64,000 bases of DNA. Origin: Azolla caroliniana. Taxonomy: Eukaryota; Polypodiophyta. The stretch's first letter is position 1. Each line of letters begins with the position of its first letter. Shown one piece after another: positions 42,471 to 52,921 of this stretch. A program made the translations under genes and the position numbers. The notes under the pieces are model-generated. The model was not told the DNA's origin, searched no databases, and saw only the letters and a list, made by a program, of their open reading frames with translations. The stretch is taken from contig JBHGNT010000022.1 in NCBI GenBank assembly GCA_043228905.1, forward strand, positions 10,726,001-10,790,000, read 5' to 3'.

Positions 42471-45400
42471 ATGTTTTCGGTGTTTCAGGTTTGGCCATTT
42501 GGCCAAACATTGTCCTAAGTTTCAAAATGCCTCTCGTATAGTGGAGGCCTCAACGGCCATTATTTCATATAAGGCCTCATCTGAAGGATGGACTATAGTA
42601 GAGAATAGGAAAACATCTTCACAAAGTAAAATTCAACAAGTACAACCCAATAACCTTCAGGAATTTCCTCCCCTTCATAATAAATATACAACGCTTCAAG
42701 TAGATGGTGACGAGACAGGCTCATTGATCCCATTGAAGACTGATACATGTCCCCCAATGACAACAATTCCTTCTAAGTCATCTTCTCAGTTGATAGAGAG
42801 TAAACCACCTACCAAAATAATCTCGCTAGATAAATTGAAACAGAAGGAAGATGACATGGAGATTGAAATAGCTCAGGCCTTTCCTAGATTTAAAGGACTT
42901 ATACGAGCAGATTTAGATACACCAAATGTTGGTGCAATTGATATTCTTTTTTTGAAAGAGCATCACTTGTCTGTTGATAGGATACAGAGTTATGGTTCTA
43001 TTCTACCAGGGAGATGGATACATTTCTGGGTCCCAACGATAGGTCAAAATAGTAGACAAGCTGGTTTATGCATGGCTATTAAAGAACAATGGGCATCCAT
43101 CATAGTCTCGACAGGTACTATTTTGAATAAAAGGGCGCAATTTCTTATTCTTCAAATAGGACCTCAAAAGACTGGTATTATAAATCTATATGCTTCTAAC
43201 TCGGCCTCAGAAAGAGCTTCCTTTTGGATTTCTCTTTCTGAATACGCCGGATTAGCGAACTCTTGGCTTGTGGGTGGTGACTTTAACATGATTGAAGAAG
43301 CATCTGATAGAAGGGGAGGATCAATCAATACAATAACAGGCCGAGAAGCTAGAGCTTGGGATTCGTTCTGTTTCTCTTTTGGTTTATTGGATCTATGGAA
43401 TATTCATTCCATTTCTCGAATGCAAGGCTCCCTTCATTTCTCCCGGTCAAATGGTAGTATGGTTGTAGCTAATTTGGCACGATTGGACAGGTTTTATGCT
43501 AGTAGCTTTTTTTGGGAAGCTTCTGGATCTATGGGGATTATTCCAGGGACGGTAACTTCTGATCATTATCCATTGAAGTTAAACATTGTATTCACCAAAA
43601 GGTCCTATCTTAAGCAATTCTGTATCCCGAACTCATTGCTTGCTGATGAAACTCATAGAGTTTCTGTAGCTCAAATCTGGTCTAAGTATAACTTCTCTGA
43701 TGCCTTTCTACTCAAAGATATCACTTATGCAATTCTTGATGTCAAGTGTTTCTTCATAAACATAGTTGCCTCTTCGGTTGATCGATGCAGTGCTCAGATT
43801 GGTAAGTTGCATTGAGCATTGGCTGCAACACAAAAGTTATTGGAAAGATACCCAACCTCACCGATGTTACTATCGGATTTACAACAAGTAAAAAGCAATT
43901 TAAAAGAAAAGCAACATGCGAGAGGATTGTATTTCTATCAATGTAATACAGCTTCTTGGTCACAGAAGCAGGATAGGGTTAACAGAGAATTCTTCAGTCA
44001 ATTTAAACAGAAGTATAAAACACTATCTATCAAAACCCTAAAATGACTTGATGGCTCTTACACAACGGATGATTCGGAGATGCGAGACATAGCTACGACA
44101 TATTACCATCAGTTGTTATCTGCTAAAACCTTCTCGAAGGAGGACCTTTATAAGAGACAACTTGTACTAGAAACAATACAGCAGAAGGTCACTCATGTAA
44201 TGGCTTCCCAGTTGCTTCAACCATTTAGAGATACTGAAGTTTGGACAGCGACTAAGTCCCTGGGAAAAAATGTGTGCCCTGGAAAGGATGCCATAGGAGT
44301 GGTATTCTATTTGCACTACTAGGACTTGTTGGGGCCTACTCTTACTAGAGCAGTTAATTTTATTTTCTCAACAGGGAATATGCCCGAAGAATGGACGGAA
44401 GGAATCATATACATGATTCCGAAATCAGATGCTCAATGTAATGAAATATCAAAATGGCGTCCAATAACTTTGCTTAACGACATCTATAAAATAGTAGCAA
44501 AAACTATAGCCAATAGAATGCAATCGTTTCTTCCCTCAATTATACATGATACACAATCAGGATTCCTTCAAGATAGAAGCATCTTTGACAATATCTTCCT
44601 TTTTTGGGAGATGATTGCACTGGCTCAACATCACAAAAAGTCCCTCGCTATACTATTATTAGATTTTGAGAAAGCATATGATAAAGTAGATTGGGACTTT
44701 CTGGAGGTAGTTCTATCAAGATTAGGGTTTCCAAGTGCATGGATAAAAGGGGTGTCTGCATTATATAGACACGCGTCTAGCTCAGTTTTATTTTCTGGAG
44801 GCAATGGTACATTATTTCCAATTTCCAGATCTGTTCGACAAGGTTGTCCGTTAGCACCATTTCTTTTTATTTTATTTGGGGAAGCTTTATCATCTTTTCT
44901 TAGATCCTCGATGGCGACCATCCAAGGAATAGCCTTACCTATTGCAAACTCAATAGTTCTTGATGCAGAGTTTGCAGATGACATTGCTCTTTATATTCGC
45001 GGAGATGTTGTTAATCTTGATCAGGTACAGAATGCAATAAATCTATAGGCCTTTGGGTCAGTGATGAACCGCGTCCACAATGGTATCCAGGCCTTGCATT
45101 CCGTTGCCTAAATTATGGGGAGCCGATTCGTTACTTAGGTTGTCTTGTTGGTATAGATTTACCATCTGGAGTGATGCTATCACCATTACTATTATCAATT
45201 AAGCATAAGTTGGTATATTGGGACTCACAACAGTTATCCCTTGCAGGTCGGGTTTTCATTGCAAATTTGGTGTTGTTGGCTTCAATGTGGTTTATCACAT
45301 CAGCTTGGTTGTTCTCTCGGTCGGCAATCATGAAAGTTCAAAGCCTCTTACGTAACTTTCTTTGGGGTGGAAAAAATGGATCACGGGCAATGGCCAAGGT

Positions 45401-47210
45401 GGCATGGGATGTTTTGATTAGGCCAAAAAGTCAGGGAGGGTTGGCTCTAATAGATCCCTTGATACAATCTCGAGCTCTCTTGATAAAGTTTGTAGTCAGA
45501 GGACTGTTGCCAAGGACAGAGGCATGGAAGGGTATGTTGCTTAATCAATTGATGCAATTATATCCCAAGACGGGAGGAAACTGGTTGCCTTCTTTAAAAT
45601 GGATGTTCTTGACAGATATTCAAACACCAAGACGGAATCTAACATCCAATAGATTTCTACTGGGGATTATCAGAGCATGGGATGCAATCAAGATTTTTCT
45701 ACGCAAGGAGATGCCTAACACATGGGATTGTTGGATGAATCAACCGCTTTTGGCTAATTCTCTCGTTCGGGATTCTATTGGAAATGTATTGGGCCTTAGA
45801 CCTCGTCTTGCATGGGAAAAAATTGATAATGGGCCAACAACATTAGTAGGATCCTCGATTCATTTTCAGCAGATGCCAGAAGTGGATTGCCTTAAGCAGT
45901 TACATTCGATATATGGGGCAAAGATAATGACAATGGATATTTCAGCAACCTTCTCTCAGGCCTCATCGCGACTTCAGCCAATGCAGGAGCATATGTGGTT
46001 TGGTTGCCTAATGAATGGGATACTGCTCTTTGTTAAGGGAATTTCTACAGATGGGTGTATTTTTTATTTCCATATTCAACAAGATAATAAATTGCAGCTT
46101 TATACACCCTCTGATAATTTGCTACAAAACCTACTTGTTATTCCAATTAGGGTGATTGCCAAAACTGGTAAGAAATGGCTTCTGGATCCACAACCGTCAA
46201 TAGCCCATTTGTTGGATATGCTTTGGTTATATGCACGCCAACCAATTAATAGGCTAATGTGGGACCCAAGGGGATGGTCTTGGACTAGTCCCATGATGGA
46301 TCCACTGCAAAAAGTTCCGTTCTTTCAGTATACTGTGAAATTTGGTAGAACCTTACTCATGTCTAAGAATATTCCAACTCCTACGGCTCAAAAGCACTGG
46401 AATAAGTGGGGTGTATCAAGAAGTCATTTGAAGGCTTATTGGAAATGGATTTGGTCTTTTAGGGACCAACAAAATACACTCTCTTCAGATGGCTTTTGCT
46501 ACATGCAACACTACCGATAGGTCAATCTTTGAAAGGAAACATGGCACCCGTTCTTAGACAGTGTAGTTATTGTAGTGGCTTGCAGGAACTACCAAGCATG
46601 CTCTCTAGTCCTGTTCACTAGCTTAACAGGTATGGAATAAAGTTCTTTCTTTATTCCTGACAATTAATGTAGGTTGCCTATTCTCCTGGGGATCAGCGGT
46701 ATGGGGGGTTCTCCATTCCAGTCTATTATTGTATGAGGCAGATGATGCTCTAGAGGCTAAGACTGTCATCAACAGGCATCAAATATCTGTCTCGCCTTTT
46801 CAGTAGCCTCGAAAGCAAATGCATGTAGCCCCAAGTATGGAAAACAGTATCCACGGTTACATTATGGACCTTATGGAAGTATCGATGTAAAAGACGATAT
46901 GATTCCATAGTACCCCTTCTCTCAGATATATTGCTAGAATTCTGGGACAACTTACTGGCAGTAGTGCGTGGGCAGTATGACAATATGTTGGGCCCTTCGG
47001 AGATTGTTCTTAAGAAAAGAAAAAATTTACTACAATTATGGAGGAAGTTGCCTCTATTCACGATCTCTTCTCAAGGACCAATTTGGAGGTATCATCATCC
47101 CTGGCCCTTCCCCTGATTATCCTTTTTGTATATAATACTCTCTAAATTGTACAGTTTGTAGCCTTATGGCGTTTTTTCTTAATACTAATGAAGGAAATCT
47201 TTTTGGAAAA
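42463..47210 (+). pseudogene. LINE G: zinc knuckle, endonuclease and reverse transcriptase
   Basis: Only four in-frame stops (TGA 43813, TGA 44044, TAG 44320, TAG 45046) and one frameshift (about 45050-45170) break it. It starts abruptly with a CCHC knuckle (CFRCFRFGHLAKHC). An APE-type endonuclease follows: LKEHHL, INLYAS, GGDFNM, ARLDRFY and SDHYPL. RT blocks are GNMPEEWTEGIIYMIPK, LLDFEKAYDKVDWDF, VRQGCPLAPFLF and the catalytic FADD (about 44970). The post-RT region runs 45171-46520. Non-coding sequence then reaches an A-rich end at about 47205-47220, followed at once by (tatg)n. The 5' end is probably truncated. The family is different from H and I. Confidence 0.85.
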
Positions 47211-47219
47211 AGAAAAAAT

Positions 47220-48460
47220 ATATGTATGTATGTGTATGTATATGTATGTATAAAAGACTATATGTATCTCCATGTACGAATGTACATATGTGTATGCATA
47301 TATGCATATGTCATGTATGTATGTATGTGTATGCATATATGCATGCATGTATGTATGTATGTATGTATGTATGTATGTATGTATGTATGTATGTATGTAT
47401 GTATGTATGTATGTATGTATGTATGTATGTATGTATGTATGTATGTATGTATGTATGTATGTATGTATGTATGTATGTATGTATGTATGTATATGGATGC
47501 ATGTATGTATGTGTATGCATATATCCATATGACAGTGTACATGATTCAATGTGTATGTATGTGTGATTGTAATATGTGCATAATATTTATGTACATATAT
47601 ATCTAATGTATAAATGAATATAGGTATGTCCATGTATGAATGTATATATGTGTATGCATATGTAATGTATGTATGTATATGCATATGTCAATGTACATGA
47701 TTCAATGTATATGAATGTGCGATTGTAATATATGCATATGCAATGTATGTATGTTCATGCATGAATATACATATATGTATATATGTAATGTATGTATGTG
47801 TGACAGTGGTTGCATATATGCGTACATGAGTGTGTGGATGTTTATTCGTAATATGTATATATGTTTTTATTGTAGTTGGTGATGATATATATGTACATAT
47901 GTAATGTATGTAATGTATTTATGTGTATGAATGTCTGTTTGTAAAACTTATAACATTGCAGGCATATGTACGTATATATATGGTGATATGTGGAACATGT
48001 ATGTACATATGTAATGTGTGTATGTGTATGCATATATGTATATGTCAATATACATCATTCAATGAGTATGAATGTGTTTGTAATATGTGCATAATATGTA
48101 TGTATATATCCAATGTATGTGTGTGTATGTGGTCATATGTATGTAAATGTATGAATGTGTATATATGTATATTTTTGGGATATTTTCATGTTTAGTATGT
48201 ATATGGCTCGTATATGGATGTATGTTTGTAATATGCATGTATATATCCAATGTATGTGTAAGTATACATATATCTAGTGTGTGTGTGTGTGTGTGTAAGT
48301 ATTGTGGTTCGTATGGTCCAATATAATCTATATATATGGCGATATGTGGAATATGTATGTACATATGTAATATATCTATGTATGTATCTATACATATATG
48401 TAATAATAATAATGTATGTATATATGTAATTTATGTATGTGTAAATTTGTATATTGTGTA
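47220..48460. repeat. TATG microsatellite block, with a pure (ATGT)n run
   Basis: Includes about 150 bp of perfect tetranucleotide repeat (47343-47492) and variant units to about 48460. Open frames encode only Met-Tyr-Val-Cys or His-Thr-Tyr-Ile repeats. Confidence 0.9.
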
Positions 48461-48760
48461 ATAGGTATGGATTATATGCTATGTAATATCTAATTTATTT
48501 ATGTGTGTGTGCACGTGTATATACATAATATACATATATGTAATATATGTAACTTGTTTGTAAATTGTAAATATGAAGATTTGTATACATATAATATGTA
48601 ATCTTAGGTATTAATATGTATGTGATGTGTACATATATAATATATAATATGTAATTTAATTTTTTGTGTTTTGTATGTATATATGCAATATGTAATTTTA
48701 TTGCATGTATTATGTATATATGTATGTCAATACATACATATATACATAATGCATATGTAT
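48460..48760. other. AT-rich degenerate continuation of the microsatellite
   Basis: Irregular tatgtaatat and ataatatac words; no gene. Confidence 0.5.
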
Positions 48761-48870
48761 GTTTTTACTTTCGATGAATGGGTAAATACCCCATTTTTGT
48801 TGTAAACCAATTGTCTCATGGGCCAAATTCGGTCTTAGAAGACGTTAATATATATTTCTTTCTTTCTTTC
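48761..48870 (+). repeat. Isolated LINE H 3' tail with (tttc)n
   Basis: The words ttgttgtaaaccaattgtctc and ggtcttagaagacgtta match the tail of LINE H copy 1 almost exactly; it ends in ttctttctttctttc. A very short 5'-truncated insertion. Confidence 0.75.
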
Positions 48871-49340
48871 AATATATATGGCTGATTCTAATATGTATGC
48901 AGGATGTAGTGCATGTATGTATATGTATGTACATATTTACATATGGTAATATATATTTGTACATATATTTATGTTTAGTCAATATGCATGTATAAATGGG
49001 TGTAATGTACGTATATACATATATCATGGATGTAATGTTTGAATGTAGGTATATATGGATGCATGCATGTGTATGTATTTATGTATGTCTATATGCTACT
49101 CCAAATTTGAGTATTGTTTGCATAATACATTCTTTACTATCTCATTGAAATATCTAATATTTCACGGCCTTATGTAAAAAAATTTTCCAACATAATTGAT
49201 AATACCCTTATGTAAATATATTTTCAAATCCTTATTAATACCCTTATATATATATATATTCTGTATCTCACTGATTAATTTAAACCCCTTTTGATGAACT
49301 CACGTGCTATCATACAAGTTTTGATAGTGAAGCCCCCAGG
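48871..49340. other. AT-rich right end of the 13.66-kb insertion
   Basis: Degenerate tatg repeats, then three ccttatgta-type words (49168-49250) and the right terminal repeat ending at 49340. Non-coding. Confidence 0.55.
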
Positions 49341-49348
49341 GGGAAGCA
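49341..49348. repeat. Right 8-bp target duplication (gggaagca)
   Basis: Pairs with 35669-35676. Confidence 0.9.
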
Positions 49349-51960
49349 ACACCAACTTCCTTTCCCTAACGAGTGTAACCAAAGCCGGAACAAGCTAGAC
49401 TTGATACATTCCGATGTATGGGGGCCGGCACAAAACATTAGTGTTGGCGGGAGTCGATATTTCGTCTCCTTCATCGACGACTATACACAACACAAGTGGA
49501 TCTACCTCATTGAGAAGAATAGTGAAGTCTTCGACTGTTTCCGAGACCTCAAGAGTTTCGTCGAAAGGGAAACAGGAAGAAAAGATCAAGTGCCTGCGGT
49601 CGGATGACAGAAAAGAGTACTTTTCCGGTCAATTCAACGGGTATCTACAACAGATGGGAATTTGATGCGAATTCAGTTGCAGATATACGCCGGAGCAAAA
49701 CGGCATGGCCGAAAGGAAAAATCGGTCGGTTGTGGAAGCGGCGCGGGCAATGCTGGAAGAAAAGAGCTTGCCCAAGTTCTATTGTGCCAAGGTGGTACGA
49801 ACTGTGGTATACATCCAGAATCGGATCGGAGACAAAGTGTCGGCGCACGAGCAGTATTTCGGAAGGAAGTCGAATCTACGACACCAAACAAGCGCGCGTG
49901 AGCCGTGATGTTGTGTTTGACGAGTCCACGACCTGGTACTTGCCTCCGACTCAGGACCTCACCTCCAATCCGAGTTTTGACGATGAGGTCAGCGAGGCCG
50001 AGATGCCTCCGGATGAACCTAAAATCCGGACCCGCGAAGAGAGTCTGATTTCGTTTCGGTTAAGCGGACCGAATGAACGACTGAGTCGGTTCAACCAGTC
50101 CGATGAAGAGACTCGGCCGTGCATTCCCCGCGCAGGAAGCCGAGGAGACGGCTTACGCACAAGGAAAAAGGGAAGAAGAAGGTGTTGGATTACGACACGG
50201 ATAGGAACGAGTTGGCTCGACGCGAGTCCGACTCCGAGGGAAGTGATGACGGGTCTTCGAGAGTGAAGTCCGCGTCGGCCAAGAAAGCCTCAACTTCGGC
50301 TAATGAGCAATTACGCCGATCTACCCGCCAGAAGAACCCTGTTGTGCGGTTCGGTTACAACGAGTACATGGCGCATCACTATGCGTACATGACGCGTGTA
50401 GCGGAAGTGCGTGAGCTGGAGAGCTGTGCAGAAGCATCGAAAGACGTGAATTGGCGTGCCACAATGGAGAAAGAGATGCACGCATTGGCTAATGAAACCT
50501 GGGACCTGGTTGACGCACCGAAAGGTGTGAAACCGATCGGATGTAGGTGGGTGTACAAGGTCAAGTACAACACTAACGGCTCAGTCAACTGATACAAGGC
50601 CCGGTTAGTAGCGAAAGGTTATGTGCAGAAACACAACATCGACTATGATGAGACGTTCGCGACGGCCGCGAAGATGACGACCGTACGTGTTTTGCTCGTG
50701 GTAGCTGCAGCAAAGGGGTGGCACTTACATCAGATAGACGTAAAGAATGCATTCCTGCAAGGTGAGCTTGAGGAATAGGTGTACATGGCACAACCCCCCG
50801 GATTTCACTCCGGAACGAACACTTCGGCGGTGTGCCGATTGAAGAAGTCCCTTTACGGACTAAAGCAAGCCCCGCGTGCCTGGAACGCGAAGATCACGCA
50901 ACGATTGCGTCGGATGGGCTTTGCAACGTCAAAATCAGACTCCTCACTATTCATCCGGAAAGGTTGATTCGGGCTGATTAGCATTTTGCTTTATGTTGAT
51001 GACTTGGTCATCATCGGCGCCGACCTAGGTGAGATTGAACGCGTGAAGCTCCAGCTTACGGCATCATTCGACATGAAGGATCTGGGGGACCTTCATTACT
51101 TCCTCGGGATCGAAGTGATCCACACCCCCGAGGGCATACTGATCAGCCAACAACATTACGTGTTGAGTATGCTCTTCAAATTCGGGATGGCCGACTGTAA
51201 GTCCGTCTTGACTCCTCTAGATAGAACCGTCAAGCTTCGCCCCGATTCCGGAAAGGTATGCGACCCGACGAGGTTTCGATAGATAGTCGGAAGCCTTATA
51301 TACTTCACCATCACCCGACTAGATCTCAGCTACCCGGTCGGGGTGATTAGTCAGTTCATAGTGCAACCGACCGAGGAGCACCTTCAGTGCGCACAACATG
51401 TACTCTGGTACGTCAGTGGCACTAAGGATTGGGGGCTACTATATCGGACCAATACTACCACGCAGTTGGTCGGTTACACCGATGCTAATTGGGCCGGAAA
51501 CGCCGACGATCGCTAATCCACGTCCGGTTTCGCGTTCTCTCTTGGGAATGCCACGATCGCGTGGAGTAGCAAGAATCAGCCGACAGTTGCGCTATCGAGG
51601 ACCGAAGCCAAGTATAGAGGAGCGGTTGTCACGACATACGAAGACATATGGTTGAAACGGGTACTTAGGGATCTACAGGTGGAGGTTTCCGATCCAACGA
51701 CAATCTACTGTGACAACCTCAGCAGCATCCAGCTAGCAAAGAACCTTGTCTTCCTGGCCCGGACAAAGCACATTGAGGTGCACTACCATTTCGTCCGTGA
51801 GCGTGTCCTCCTCGGTGAAGTCGAACTTTAATATGTTCCGATGGATTGGTAGAATGCCGACATCTTCACCAAGCCTCTTGGTTTGGACAAGTTGCGGCAA
51901 TTCTCGGGTGCGCTTGGGTTGCGTCACCTCGACGTGCCGAACTTGAGGGGGAGAGATGTC
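49349..51960 (+). pseudogene. Copia D integrase, reverse transcriptase and RNase H
   Basis: The integrase core reads LIHSDVWGP and DDYTQHKW, with the next Asp region (LRSDDRKEYF) in another frame and the NGMAERKNRSVVEAAR block in a third, so it carries several frameshifts between 49590 and 49900. RT blocks: NETWDLVDAPKGVKPIGCRWVYKVK (50490-50580), GLKQAPRAWN, YVDD (about 50994) and DLGDLHYFLGIEV. RNase H blocks: GYTDANWAG, the TEAKY region and TKHIEVHYHFVRE. It ends with ADIFTKPL. Stops at 50590, 50776, 50964, 51280 and later. RT catalytic residues remain. Confidence 0.85.
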
Positions 51961-52217
51961 CCGAATGACCACGGAAGGGGGAGAGAAGTTCCGGAAGACC
52001 GTGACGCTAAGTCGGATCACAAATTCGACTCGGATACGTTGAATCAACCAAGGGCCTAGCGGAAGAGAAGGCAACAGAAGATGTGCCAACACCGCAACAA
52101 CAAGGAAACTGAGAAGGGTCGTGTAAGCAGAGAAGCCGAAAGGAAGGTTCGAGGCGCGTGGAATCGAACAGGTCGAAGAGCGCGAGCAAAGCATGATTTC
52201 CGAAGGAACCGGAGCGT
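51961..52217 (+). other. Copia D 3' non-coding tail
   Basis: Contains two aagggggagaga-type purine tracts (51945-51957, 51975-51986) and sequence similar to the E remnant. D's own 3' LTR is missing, since the C array starts at 52218. Confidence 0.6.
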
Positions 52218-52884
52218 TGTCGTGACGTGGCATGTCTAGTGCGAGAAAAAGTCAAAAATTGAGGATCCACACACATTTCACGAATACTTGTAAAAATGAA
52301 AATAAATAAACCTAGGTCACAATGGCATTGAGTGCATGTAGAGGGTTGCAAGTAGGATTTGAACCTTGCACCTCTAAGATAAGAGGCAATTACCTTACCT
52401 CTAAAGCTACTACTAAGTGTTGTAAATGCTCTATATTTCTTTCTCATATTCAATATTCCGTAGGAAACAAACATACAAAACCGTGTACACAAAACCACGG
52501 TTTTAAGCTCATGGTTTTCTGCATGTCACAAAGAAAAACTGTGTGCACAGAAACCATGGCTCCAAGCCCATGGTTTTGTGCATGGAAAAACCTATAAAAC
52601 CCCTAGTACGGCTTGTGTGTAAGGGGGGGGCCTCAATATGATATGACCATCATCATCACCATCAATAATATAAGCTTCTATTTCTTCTTCTTCACATCTA
52701 TCTTGTAATTATTTATCTACTTCTGAAAGTGTACAATCTTCAATCTTCTCAAGTGTAATAGGTCTTCCTCCAATCTTACATTCACATCGTCCTCTTCTCA
52801 ATACCTTAACGGACATCCTCCTTGGTCCAAGACCCCGGTGGTCCCGCTCAAGCGAAGCACGCTCGCACGCGCATCTTCGCGACA
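52218..52884 (+). repeat. Family C LTR1 (667 bp)
   Basis: TGTCG...CGACA ends. A TATAAAACC box lies near 52590, after a segment rich in inverted aaaccatgg/ccatggttt words (52480-52585). A minus-strand tRNA-like segment lies at about 52355-52409. Confidence 0.9.
52355..52409 (-). repeat. tRNA-like segment inside LTR1, antisense
   Basis: On the minus strand TAGCTTTAGAGGTAA (A box) and GGTTCAAATCC (B box) with tRNA spacing and a cctct/agagg anticodon-stem-like pair. Repeated in LTR2 (55363-55417) and LTR3 (58371-58425). Confidence 0.5.
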
Positions 52885-52888
52885 TTTT

Positions 52889-52905
52889 TGGTGAACCCGA
52901 CGTGA
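52889..52905 (+). promoter_or_regulatory. Primer-binding site, unit 1
   Basis: TGGTGAACCCGACGTGA, four bases after the LTR. The complement has a tRNA-like 3' CCA; tRNA not identified. The same site follows LTR2 at 55897. It is absent after LTR3. Confidence 0.7.
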
Positions 52906-52921
52906 AGAGCGGTAGGGGAGG

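Larger units (their letters stand above)
35677..49340. mobile_element. 13.66-kb insertion with 8-bp TSD and imperfect TIRs (putative DNA transposon)
   Basis: Ends are cccgggaactccactat on the left and, reverse complemented, cctgggggcttcactat on the right (13 of 17 match), with cacgtg(c/a)gttcat about 35 bp inside both. Words like cccttatgta recur three times near each end (35735, 35774, 35847; 49168, 49205, 49238). The 8-bp duplication fits hAT-type transposons, but the terminal bases are not typical. No transposase ORF is recognisable; the interior holds AT-rich DNA, microsatellite blocks and LINE G. Confidence 0.7.
33646..52217 (+). mobile_element. Ty1/copia retrotransposon D, split by a 13.66-kb insertion
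   Basis: It has a 5' LTR (33646-34046), initiator-Met PBS, gag-protease (34137-35676), then, after the insertion, integrase-RT-RNase H (49341-51960) and a non-coding tail. The 3' LTR is not present, because the family C array starts at 52217/52218. It is inserted in copia E (putative TSD copy ccgat at 33641-33645). Many stops; not functional. Confidence 0.85.

Noticed and set aside
41438-42525. 323-codon minus-strand open frame
   Set aside because: Low-complexity translation of the TATG minisatellite.
47142-47684. Open frames of up to 180 codons rich in HTYI or MYVC
   Set aside because: Pure (ATGT)n tetranucleotide repeat, not coding.
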